Origin: JACKCP01 sp034007295
Lineage (GTDB): Bacteria > Desulfobacterota > Desulfobacteria > Desulfobacterales > JACKCP01
Direction: 5' to 3'
DNA length: 64,000 nt
NCBI GenBank assembly: GCA_034007295.1
Contig: JAVERC010000004.1
Coordinates: 1 to 64,000, forward strand
Below the pieces are notes generated by a model, which was not told the DNA's origin, did not search any database, and saw only the letters and a list, made by a program, of their open reading frames with translations. Within the stretch, counting starts at the first letter, position 1; every line of letters begins with the position of its first letter. Made by a program: the position numbers and the translations under genes. This document shows positions 56,955 through 64,000 of this stretch, in pieces.

Positions 56955-59183
56955 ATGAATAGACTTTCTTTTTCTGCAATTTCACTCAGTCTTGGGTGTT
57001 TTTCAGCATTTTTTCTGGTATTTTTTTTCCATTATAAATACCTTGCAGCAATATTTTCAATTTGCCTGATTTTGTCAATTTCCCTTTTGATTTATCTTAA
57101 TGCCGAAGATATCAGGGATGAAAATATTGGAAATGTTTTTCCTTTGTCCTGGTTTATTCCCTCTCTTGATTCAAAAAAACGGATAAGTATTTTTTCTATT
57201 TTTTTTCTTTCTGCAATTTTATCTATTTTTTATCTTTTTAATTTATTTGAGCAAAGGGATTATATAGTAAATGTATCCAAAAATGACATAAATTATATGT
57301 TGAAATCTGTTTCAAAAAACATAAGAGAGCTAAATGAGGTAAGAACAAATATTTCACAGATTTTAAAAAACAATAATTATGCTTTTTTGGGTGTAGAAAA
57401 CGAAATTGAATATCCAGAAATTTACAATATTAAATTCATAAGTGATGAAACAAAGAGAATTTTAAATCCTGAAAAGCCTGTAGAGCTTGATTTGAAAAAT
57501 TTTCAGCCAGCACTAAATGAAAATGACAAAGTTTCTCTAGTCAGTATAAAAAATAATAAAATCCTTTTAAATATTATTTCTTCGGATATTTCCAAATCTG
57601 GAACATATCAATATTTGAATGTTGTTTTTGACATTACAGATATTGTTGGCGGTTTAAAGGAATTGTTTGGTTATGAGTTTATTTTTGTTTCATATGAGGG
57701 TTCTGAAATAAGGCATGAAGAAATTTATTCCACTGGTTTAAGGGATGTATCAAAAAAGATTTTTGAAAAAGCAGAAAATGACGATTCTGAACTTTTGTTC
57801 CTTAAAGTAGAAGATGAAAATTATATTGTATCCAGAGCAAATTTTCACAGCGACCTTTTCAGGGTTTTTTCCAGGGGGTATTTTGTCAAGCAGATAGACG
57901 GCTCATATCCTGGTGCAAAATATTTTTTAATTGAAATTTTTCTAGGAACACTTGTGTGCATGATTATAATTATGTTTTTATATACATATACTGACAGAAT
58001 GAACAAAACAGTATCTGATATTATTTCTGAAAAAGATGAATATTATAATTTGAGCCTTGAAAAGGACATAAACCTTAAATCATCTCTTGATGCAATAGAA
58101 GAGGGTGTAATAATTACAGATATAAGCGGATTTGTAACTGCTGTAAATTTATCAGCACAAATGCTTACAGGGTTCAGTTCAGATTATTCAGATATTAGAA
58201 ATATTCGTGATATGTTTAATTTCAGGGCAGCTGTTTCAACTCCATATGTGGGCGACAGTGATGATGTAATTGAGTCAATAATTAAAACCAAAAAAATAAT
58301 ATTTGAATGTTCACCCACTGACTTTGCAAGAAGAAATATTCAGATAGTGCTTAAAGCTTCAGTAATTACAACTGATCTTAATGAGTCAATTGGAATTGTT
58401 TTTATAATCAAGAATATGTTTACTGAAAAATCTTCTGAATCAAATGCTTTAAAAATGATTTCCGATGCCCTTGAAGTAACTGAAACAGGGGTATGGGAAC
58501 TTAATCCGGTTACAGGAAATATAGTTTATTCAGATTCATGGAAGAATTTTCTTGGTTTTTATGAAAAAAGAAATACAGGCAATATTGAAGAATTTTTGTC
58601 CCATATACATCCAAATGAAAGAAATTTTGCTAAAGAATCAATAAATATGCATCTTGAAGGCAAAACAAATTATTATATCAGCGAGCACAGGCTTACAAGA
58701 AAAGACGGTTCCTATGTCTGGGTGTGTGACAAAGGCCAGGTTATTGAACGTGGTGAATCAGGCGAAGCAAAAAAAATGGTTGGAATTACCTATGAAATTT
58801 CAAGGCACAAGAGCGAAGAAAGATTTTTGAGTGAAATGAAATATTTTTTCAACCGCGGACCTGTTGCATACATGATCTGGAAAAATGATGAAAATTTAAG
58901 TGTAGAATGTGCCAGTTCAAATATTGAAGAACTTACAGGTTACACAGATTCTGAATTTTTGTCCGGCTCATTTTTTTATAGGGATATAATGGATATAAAA
59001 GATTATACAGCAGTAATGGAAGATTTTAAAAATCTTGTAAATTCAGATATTTCATTTTCTGACAGAATAGTTTCCATTTATACAACTGCCGGCGGGAAAA
59101 AAGATTTTCGTCATTATGTTAAAAAAATTTATGATGGAAAAGGAAATATTTCTCATTTTATAGGATACATAATTCAGGTTTGA
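56955..59183 (+). CDS. Membrane receptor with three PAS domains and no output domain
   Basis: A 742-residue protein. Transmembrane helices at about 4-25, 29-47 and 77-96 precede a periplasmic sensing region (about 100-328) and another helix (FLGTLVCMIIIMFLYTYTD). Then PAS domains follow at about 375-490, 500-625 (MVGITYEISRHKSE is its end) and 628-742. The chain ends with HFIGYIIQV in the third PAS; there is no kinase, GGDEF, EAL, or methyl-accepting region. It must act through protein contact, or has lost its output. The start has a GGGAGAA site. It lies 62 bases upstream of the WYL regulator. Confidence 0.9.
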   Translation: MNRLSFSAISLSLGCFSAFFLVFFFHYKYLAAIFSICLILSISLLIYLNAEDIRDENIGNVFPLSWFIPSLDSKKRISIFSIFFLSAILSIFYLFNLFEQRDYIVNVSKNDINYMLKSVSKNIRELNEVRTNISQILKNNNYAFLGVENEIEYPEIYNIKFISDETKRILNPEKPVELDLKNFQPALNENDKVSLVSIKNNKILLNIISSDISKSGTYQYLNVVFDITDIVGGLKELFGYEFIFVSYEGSEIRHEEIYSTGLRDVSKKIFEKAENDDSELLFLKVEDENYIVSRANFHSDLFRVFSRGYFVKQIDGSYPGAKYFLIEIFLGTLVCMIIIMFLYTYTDRMNKTVSDIISEKDEYYNLSLEKDINLKSSLDAIEEGVIITDISGFVTAVNLSAQMLTGFSSDYSDIRNIRDMFNFRAAVSTPYVGDSDDVIESIIKTKKIIFECSPTDFARRNIQIVLKASVITTDLNESIGIVFIIKNMFTEKSSESNALKMISDALEVTETGVWELNPVTGNIVYSDSWKNFLGFYEKRNTGNIEEFLSHIHPNERNFAKESINMHLEGKTNYYISEHRLTRKDGSYVWVCDKGQVIERGESGEAKKMVGITYEISRHKSEERFLSEMKYFFNRGPVAYMIWKNDENLSVECASSNIEELTGYTDSEFLSGSFFYRDIMDIKDYTAVMEDFKNLVNSDISFSDRIVSIYTTAGGKKDFRHYVKKIYDGKGNISHFIGYIIQV

Positions 59184-59245
59184 CTTGATTAAAAATAAAT
59201 TGATGATATTGGTGAATAAAATAATAAAAACACCGGTATTGTCAA

Positions 59246-60217
59246 ATGAACAAAACAGAACGAATTTATAAGTTTCATACCCTTATAAAAAATCTGCGTT
59301 ATCCTTCCCTTAAAAGAATCATGGAAGAGCTTGAATGCTCGGAATCAACTGTAAACAGGCTTAAGCAGAACCTTACTGATTATTATGGGGCTCCATTAAA
59401 ATATGATGTGGAAAAAAACGGATATTATTATGATGAGTCTGAAAGAAAAATCGACCTTCCTGGTTTTTGGTTAAGTCCTGATGAAATTTATGCACTTTTT
59501 GTATGTATTCAGGTTATTGAAAAAAGTGAAGAAATTGGAATTTCATCGATAATAAGTCCTCTTACCTCAAAAATTGAGGAAATTATTGCCAAATTCGGCC
59601 ACTCCCCAAAAAATTTAAAATCTCTTATAAAAGTAATGCCTTTGTATTCAAGAATAATGAAAAAAGGCAATTTTACCAAAGTCTGTTCATCTCTTATAAA
59701 CAACGAAATTATTGAAGCTGAATATTTTACAAGGTCATGCAAGAGAAAAAGCATGAGAAAACTTCATCCCCAAAGGCTTATCCATTATAAGGATAATTGG
59801 TATTTATGTGCCTATTGTGAAAAAAACAAGGAACTCAGGGTTTTTTCTGTTGAAAAAATAAAAATTTTAAAAACAGAAAAAAATGCAAAAAAAATTGATT
59901 CTAAAGAAATAGACTCCTTTCTTGAAGACGGCTTTGGAGTTTTTTCGGGAAAAGCCGAGCACATTGCAAAATTAAGATTTTCTGAACCAAACTCAAACTG
60001 GGTCAAAGACGAAATCTGGCACAAAAACCAGAAAAAATATTTTGAAGGCAAGGACCTTGTTTTAGAAATTCCCTTTAGCAATCCAACTGAGCTTGTAATG
60101 GAGATTTTACGCCACGGCGACGGAGTGGTCGTTGAATCCCCTGAATTTTTAAAAGAGCTTGTAATTGAAAAACTTAAAAAAAATTTAAAAAAGTATCTGG
60201 GGTCTGTCAGTTTTTGA
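59246..60217 (+). CDS. WYL-domain transcriptional regulator of the CRISPR-Cas locus
   Basis: A 323-residue regulator with a DeoR-type helix-turn-helix start (ERIYKFHTLIKNLRYPSLKR, then ELECSESTVNRLKQNL), a middle helical linker and a canonical WYL domain (HPQRLIHYKDNWYLCAYCEK, with W-Y-L present), and a WCX-like C-terminal domain (LEIPFSNPTELVMEILRHGD). It is 47 bases upstream of cas6 on the same strand. WYL proteins next to cas genes commonly repress or activate them, so autoregulation with the operon is likely. Confidence 0.9.
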   Translation: MNKTERIYKFHTLIKNLRYPSLKRIMEELECSESTVNRLKQNLTDYYGAPLKYDVEKNGYYYDESERKIDLPGFWLSPDEIYALFVCIQVIEKSEEIGISSIISPLTSKIEEIIAKFGHSPKNLKSLIKVMPLYSRIMKKGNFTKVCSSLINNEIIEAEYFTRSCKRKSMRKLHPQRLIHYKDNWYLCAYCEKNKELRVFSVEKIKILKTEKNAKKIDSKEIDSFLEDGFGVFSGKAEHIAKLRFSEPNSNWVKDEIWHKNQKKYFEGKDLVLEIPFSNPTELVMEILRHGDGVVVESPEFLKELVIEKLKKNLKKYLGSVSF

Positions 60218-60223
60218 CAGACC
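60201..60223 (+). repeat. Perfect hairpin overlapping the WYL gene stop
   Basis: GGTCTGTCA and TGACAGACC form a perfect 9-bp stem with a five-base loop, covering the stop codon at 60215-60217. It is followed by TTGTGTG and not by a clear T run, so it may be a weak terminator, an mRNA stabiliser, or an operator in front of cas6. Confidence 0.6.
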
Positions 60224-60264
60224 TTGTGTGTTATGGTTGTTGAAAATTAAAAACAGGACAGGTT

Positions 60265-61008
60265 ATGAAACTTAAAATTTCTTTGCAAAGCGATAAATTA
60301 ATAAAAGTTCCTTTTGGTTTTTCAGAGTATCTGCAGGCATTGGTTTATAATTTTTTAGATCGTGTTTCTTCTGAATGGCTGCATGAAACCGGATTTAAAT
60401 ATGAAAAACGGACTTTTAAATTTTTTACTTTTTCATCATTTCTTGAAAAGCCTGAAATTATAAAAAAAGAAAAAGTTTTTATTTTCCCAGATTCAGTAAG
60501 CTTTATTATTTCTTCTCCGGTTGACTGGATTATAAAGCAGGTTGCACAAAATATAGTAATTTCAGAAAAGGTAAGAATTGGAAAAAACAATTTAAATGTA
60601 TCTGGTGTGGAAATAATTCCAGATGAAAAAATTGAAGAAAGCAAAGTAAGAATAAATGCTTTAACTCCTATAGAAGTTCATTCAACTCTGGAAAAAAAGG
60701 ACGGAGAAAAAAAAACTTATTATTATTCTCCCTCGGAAAAAGAATTCAGTGAAATTGTAAATAATAACCTGAAGAAAAAATGGAAAGCTCTTTTTGATGA
60801 AGATTGTTTATATGATTTAAAAATTGAGCCTGTGAGAATTCAGTTTTGCAAAGAACAGATTAGAGTCTTTAAAAAAACTGTAATTAAAGGATATTCAGGA
60901 CATTATTTTATTGAAGGTGAGCCTCGGTTTTTGGAATTTGCAATAAGTGCAGGGCTTGGGAGCCGAAATAGTGGTGGGTTTGGTATGGTTGAGGTTGTGT
61001 ATAAATAG
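60265..61008 (+). CDS. cas6: CRISPR-associated endoribonuclease Cas6
   Basis: A 247-residue Cas6, which cuts the repeat parts of pre-crRNA. The family fold opens with KLKISLQSDKLIKVPFGFSE and YNFLDRVSSEWLHETGFKYE, and has the C-terminal glycine-rich RNA-binding loop SAGLGSRNSGGFGMVEV. The catalytic histidine is plausibly in WLHETGF or nearby, but cannot be fixed. Length is normal. It is the first cas gene behind the WYL regulator; the start has ACAGGACAGG-type spacing with a G-rich site. Confidence 0.93.
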   Translation: MKLKISLQSDKLIKVPFGFSEYLQALVYNFLDRVSSEWLHETGFKYEKRTFKFFTFSSFLEKPEIIKKEKVFIFPDSVSFIISSPVDWIIKQVAQNIVISEKVRIGKNNLNVSGVEIIPDEKIEESKVRINALTPIEVHSTLEKKDGEKKTYYYSPSEKEFSEIVNNNLKKKWKALFDEDCLYDLKIEPVRIQFCKEQIRVFKKTVIKGYSGHYFIEGEPRFLEFAISAGLGSRNSGGFGMVEVVYK

Positions 61009-61025
61009 TAATGGATGGTTTTATT

Positions 61026-61523
61026 ATGGAATTTAAAATCACAGGTTCTGTTATACATGCATATGTTGTCTGTCCAAGAAAAAGCTGGCTTATGACTCGT
61101 CAGATATCAGGGGATCAGGATAATGAACTCTTGGAAATAGGGCGTTTTATTTCAGAAAAAACATATAAAAGAGATAATAAAGAGATAAACTTGGGAGATA
61201 GCAAGATAGATTTCATACGAAAAAAGGATAATATTCTTATAATCTCAGAAACAAAAAAGAGTTCGAAAATGATTGATGCCACTGAAGCACAGTTATTGTT
61301 CTATCTGTTTTCATATAAGGATAACTTTAGAAAAGCTTATGGAGAGATAAGAATACCAAAAGAAAAAAAAGTTATTCCAATAGAGCTTGCAGAAGAAAAA
61401 GAAAATTATGTTAAATGTCTTATTAATGAGATTGAAGAATTAATAAACACTGAAAAGCCGCCTGATAAAAAAAGGATAAAAGCTTGTGCTTCTTGTTCAT
61501 ATCTTGAGTTTTGTTGGAGTTAA
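61026..61523 (+). CDS. cas4: CRISPR-associated exonuclease Cas4
   Basis: A Cas4 nuclease of about 165 residues from the preferred ATG at 61026 (MEFKITG); an in-frame ATG at 61011 is also possible. The first cluster cysteine is in YVVCPRKSWLM, the C-terminal three in CASCSYLEFCW, giving the usual [4Fe-4S] set. The RecB-like nuclease residues are in KIDFIRKKDN and ISETKKSSK. Cas4 trims and orients prespacers during adaptation with Cas1 and Cas2. Its place between cas6 and the cas8b-like gene is unusual for type I-B. Confidence 0.9.
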   Translation: MEFKITGSVIHAYVVCPRKSWLMTRQISGDQDNELLEIGRFISEKTYKRDNKEINLGDSKIDFIRKKDNILIISETKKSSKMIDATEAQLLFYLFSYKDNFRKAYGEIRIPKEKKVIPIELAEEKENYVKCLINEIEELINTEKPPDKKRIKACASCSYLEFCWS

Positions 61524-61525
61524 AT

Positions 61526-61546
61526 TAGTGAGTGGCTTTTCATGGT
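61526..61546 (+). repeat. Possible truncated end of dispersed repeat family 1
   Basis: TTAGTGAGTGGCTTTTCAT directly behind the cas4 stop resembles the left end of the copy at 48815 (TTAGTGAATGGCCGTTTTG). It is short, so chance is possible. Confidence 0.3.
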
Positions 61547-61578
61547 TTTAAATTTTTAAAAAATACTTGGAGCAAAGA

Positions 61579-63630
61579 ATGATACAGGAACTTGTTAATT
61601 ATACAAAATGGCTTAAAGATGATTTTCCTGAAATTTTTGAGGGGAAGTTATCTGAGGGCATACATATTTTAATTGATATAGATGAAACTGGGGAAATTAT
61701 TGAAAATTCATATCAAAGCGAAGTCTTCAAAAAAGATAAAGAACCATCTCATTTTTTAAATAAACTTAAAGCAAGAGAAATTGTTTCAAATGCACTAGGC
61801 AATAACAAGGGGATCATTGATAAGGTCATTTTTTCTAACAATCCGTATTCAGTGTTTTTTAAAATTTATTTTACAGCTTCAACAGATAAAACAAAGGTTT
61901 TGGATAAAGAAAAATTTAAAAATTTCAGAGATACATCTCTTTTAAGGTTTGAAAATAATGAATCTAATTTTGATAAAATAAAAGATGAACTAGTTGATAC
62001 TTTTATTAAACCTCAAATTTTATCTGTAATTAAAAATGATAAAAAATCTATACCAGCATATTTTTTTAAAATAGAAAACGATTTTTTTGAGTTAGAAGAG
62101 TCGGATATAGAATATATCTATCTGAAAAACATACAAGAATATATGGCTGTGAAGTTCATTGATGATGTTATTAGAGATCCAAATTTCTTAAGTATGTTTA
62201 TTTCTCTTGATAAAAATTTTGATAAAGAAAAACTTGAAATTCAAGATTACTATTTTGATAAATACATAAAAGTTAATTTCAATGTCCCCTTTAACATACT
62301 TAAAAAAGCATCGAATAGATATTTTTCGGAAAAGATTTTTAATATTACTAAATATAATAAATTGTTTAATGGAGCTAATTATGGCCTGTCCAACTTTTTT
62401 AATAAGTCAGCTGAAGATAAAAAAATATTTAATTTGCATAGAAGTTCTTACTTCATGGCAAATGAATTAGTAGAAATAAGCGATGCTTTATATTTAAATG
62501 AGTTTTTAAATTCAATTGATTCTTTGCCAAAGGTGTTGCCAGTATTTATTGATAAAAATGAACTTAATTATGATGTTATTACTTTGTTTAAAAATGATAA
62601 TAACAGGGGCTATAAAGAAATAATTGCAATTATGGCAAGTCAGAAAAAAAGAGATTTAAATAATTATTATTTACTAAATTTTTCTAAAAAAGAAATCAGA
62701 GATTTTGATTTTGTTTCTACGTTTAAATATTTCGTTCAAATGAAACGACTCTCTTCATTAGAAGAAATTTTTGAAAAGTATAAATCCCCCTATGAGATTG
62801 ATAATATTTTTGACATTGAAAACATAATTGATTCAGAATTTATTGTACAGATTCATAGAGAAACAAAAAAAGAATCAGGATTTTTGTCTGATAATTATTT
62901 TTTTTCACCATCTGCTTCTAAAAAAGATGTAGTTCAAAAGAAACATTTTGCACCTAAATTTGTCAAAGAAAATTATTATAAATATCGTAAACTTTTATAT
63001 GATGCCTTCTATAAATCAAGGTTATATTTGATTTCTGCAAGTATTGTTAAACATATCTGTATGCCTGTAATTCATTATGAAATAGAGAACGATGAAACTG
63101 AAAATAAAAAAAGTAAATTTGAAAATCGAATAATAAGAAAGATATTACTATATATTCAATTGAATGAAATTTTTGATAAAGAACATATTAATTTTGGAGG
63201 GATAGATATGGCTTCGGAGTTGCCACGTTATAGAGACAATTGTTTAAACCTCGTAAAAGGTAAAATTGACTCTTATAAAAGTGATGAAGATTTTGCTTTT
63301 GGTACAGGACAGCTTATACGGTATTTACTCGAACTAAGTGAATCATCCAATAAGAATCATTCAATGTTTGCTCCTTTTTTACAAAAATTGGGTAATTTCA
63401 ACGTGTTTATTTCTCAAATAAATAAAGCCATGATGACGTATGGCCATAAAATTAAAATGAATTATGACACTGTTGACAGGTTAATGAGTAATACAACTGG
63501 TTATACTTTAGAAAATGGAAAAACATTAAAAAGTTTAGAAACACTTATTATATGTGGCTACTTTGCAAAGTCTGTAATTGAAGAAGTTGTAAAAGAAAAG
63601 AGAGACTCTAATTCAAAAGGAGATAAATAA
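61579..63630 (+). CDS. cas8b: Cas8b/Csh1-like large subunit of a type I-B Cascade
   Basis: A protein of about 683 residues from the ATG at 61579, chosen over TTG 61567 because GGAG sits in front of it. I assign it as the type I-B large subunit from size, position (between cas4 and cas7) and the loose match to the Csh1/TM1802 family; the sequence itself is divergent. Features are the N-terminal ELVNYTKWLKDDFPEIF, a central charged helical part and a late QLIRYLLELSES, typical of the C-terminal helical bundle. It would bind target DNA and the PAM within the complex. Leucine codons are TTA-rich. It overlaps the next start by one base. Confidence 0.72.
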   Translation: MIQELVNYTKWLKDDFPEIFEGKLSEGIHILIDIDETGEIIENSYQSEVFKKDKEPSHFLNKLKAREIVSNALGNNKGIIDKVIFSNNPYSVFFKIYFTASTDKTKVLDKEKFKNFRDTSLLRFENNESNFDKIKDELVDTFIKPQILSVIKNDKKSIPAYFFKIENDFFELEESDIEYIYLKNIQEYMAVKFIDDVIRDPNFLSMFISLDKNFDKEKLEIQDYYFDKYIKVNFNVPFNILKKASNRYFSEKIFNITKYNKLFNGANYGLSNFFNKSAEDKKIFNLHRSSYFMANELVEISDALYLNEFLNSIDSLPKVLPVFIDKNELNYDVITLFKNDNNRGYKEIIAIMASQKKRDLNNYYLLNFSKKEIRDFDFVSTFKYFVQMKRLSSLEEIFEKYKSPYEIDNIFDIENIIDSEFIVQIHRETKKESGFLSDNYFFSPSASKKDVVQKKHFAPKFVKENYYKYRKLLYDAFYKSRLYLISASIVKHICMPVIHYEIENDETENKKSKFENRIIRKILLYIQLNEIFDKEHINFGGIDMASELPRYRDNCLNLVKGKIDSYKSDEDFAFGTGQLIRYLLELSESSNKNHSMFAPFLQKLGNFNVFISQINKAMMTYGHKIKMNYDTVDRLMSNTTGYTLENGKTLKSLETLIICGYFAKSVIEEVVKEKRDSNSKGDK

Positions 63631-64000
63631 TGTCAACAAAAAAATCTAATGGCTCAAAAATGTTTAGCAGAAGAGTTTATGGTCTTCAGATCATTAAATC
63701 AAAAAATTCAAACTATAATGCTGATTTTACTGGTGCTCCACGAACCCTACCTAACGGTACTGTCTATGCAACGGATAAAGTAAGTAAGTTCAATGATAGA
63801 AAGTATCTAGGGCGTAATGATAAGGATTGTATTTTTACAAAAACAACTTATAAATCTGATCTTAATCCAATGATTCTTAAGGAAGTTTATGAAAGTCACT
63901 TTGGAACTATAAGTGATGATACAAAAAAAGAAGATATTTTAAAGAATTTATTAACAAAATTAGATGTAAGACTGTTCGGTGCCACTTTTGCAGCTAAAGG
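63630..64000 (+). CDS. cas7: Cas7 (Csh2-like) backbone protein of type I-B, partial
   Basis: The first 123 residues of a Cas7-family protein, cut by the window edge. ATG at 63630 shares its A with the stop of the previous gene (TAATG). The opening SRRVYGLQIIKSKNSNYNAD and FTGAPRTLPNGTVYATDK, then LDVRLFGATFA, fit the RAMP-fold backbone of I-B Cascades. It would line the crRNA in the complex. cas5, cas3, cas1 and cas2 are expected to the right. Confidence 0.85.
   Translation, partial: MSTKKSNGSKMFSRRVYGLQIIKSKNSNYNADFTGAPRTLPNGTVYATDKVSKFNDRKYLGRNDKDCIFTKTTYKSDLNPMILKEVYESHFGTISDDTKKEDILKNLLTKLDVRLFGATFAAK

Noticed and set aside
59184..64000. CRISPR array inside the window
   Set aside because: No regularly spaced direct repeats of about 28-37 bases were seen near the cas genes; the array must be outside.

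Overview
The window is one contiguous stretch of an AT-rich Gram-negative genome. LolA, RlpA, heptose phosphatase GmhB, SfsA, YebC and a KamA-family radical SAM enzyme, plus large PAS sensors and a DUF11/InlB-repeat surface protein, suggest a member of the Desulfobacterota (formerly Deltaproteobacteria). That placement is inferred from gene content and style; no rRNA marker is present. Genes are dense, run in short operons on both strands, and mostly show intact catalytic motifs.

Layout. 1-5.4 kb: remnant of an ISNCY-type transposase, then a very large secreted repeat protein broken by a one-base frameshift in a T8 run. 5.5-19 kb: housekeeping genes (TIGR02757 protein, SfsA, a periplasmic solute-binding protein, lytic transglycosylase, PHP phosphatase, RadA, RlmE, YebC, a lipoprotein subtilase, NadA, LolA, Sfp-type transferase, enoyl-CoA hydratase). 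19-23.4 kb: a six-PAS/GAF diguanylate cyclase and a lipoprotein. 23.5-30.8 kb: the main accessory locus, a WYL regulator followed by a glycine-zipper/TerB-like protein and three consecutive dynamin-like GTPases. 31-46.8 kb: a voltage-sensor channel with two RCK halves and an unusual pore loop, Ald, RecD2, GmhB, RlpA, Lon with Hsp20, RsmE with peptidase E, a DEAD-box helicase, an isochorismatase-like hydrolase and an M20 peptidase. 47-59 kb: a second Hsp20, the KamA-family enzyme, DapF, and a purine salvage run (purine nucleoside phosphorylase, MTA/SAH deaminase, adenine deaminase) interrupted by a hybrid histidine kinase whose ATPase domain looks degenerate, then a GDPD and an output-less PAS receptor. 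59.2-64 kb: a WYL regulator leading into a type I-B-like CRISPR-Cas operon (cas6, cas4, cas8b-like, cas7) that runs off the right edge. No CRISPR array is visible inside the window.

How they work together. Two loci look like genome defence, each preceded by its own WYL regulator: the CRISPR-Cas operon, and the TerB-like plus triple-dynamin operon. The second is the best candidate for a little-described system. It resembles in outline the LeoABC dynamin cluster of enterotoxigenic E. coli and could act at membranes during phage attack, but that role is inference.

A family of short dispersed repeats of about 100-175 bp, with imperfect terminal inverted repeats (core GCTGAACGAAAAC), occurs at least seven times. 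Most copies sit directly on or just behind a stop codon, and in some genes the repeat end supplies the stop. A second palindromic family occurs twice. Intergenic stretches over 300 bp are at 426-924, 7059-7607, 34509-34964 and 46831-47192; apart from the repeats and one candidate promoter I see no gene in them. The 278-bp gap at 30752-31029 also appears empty, and no tRNA or rRNA gene was recognised anywhere.
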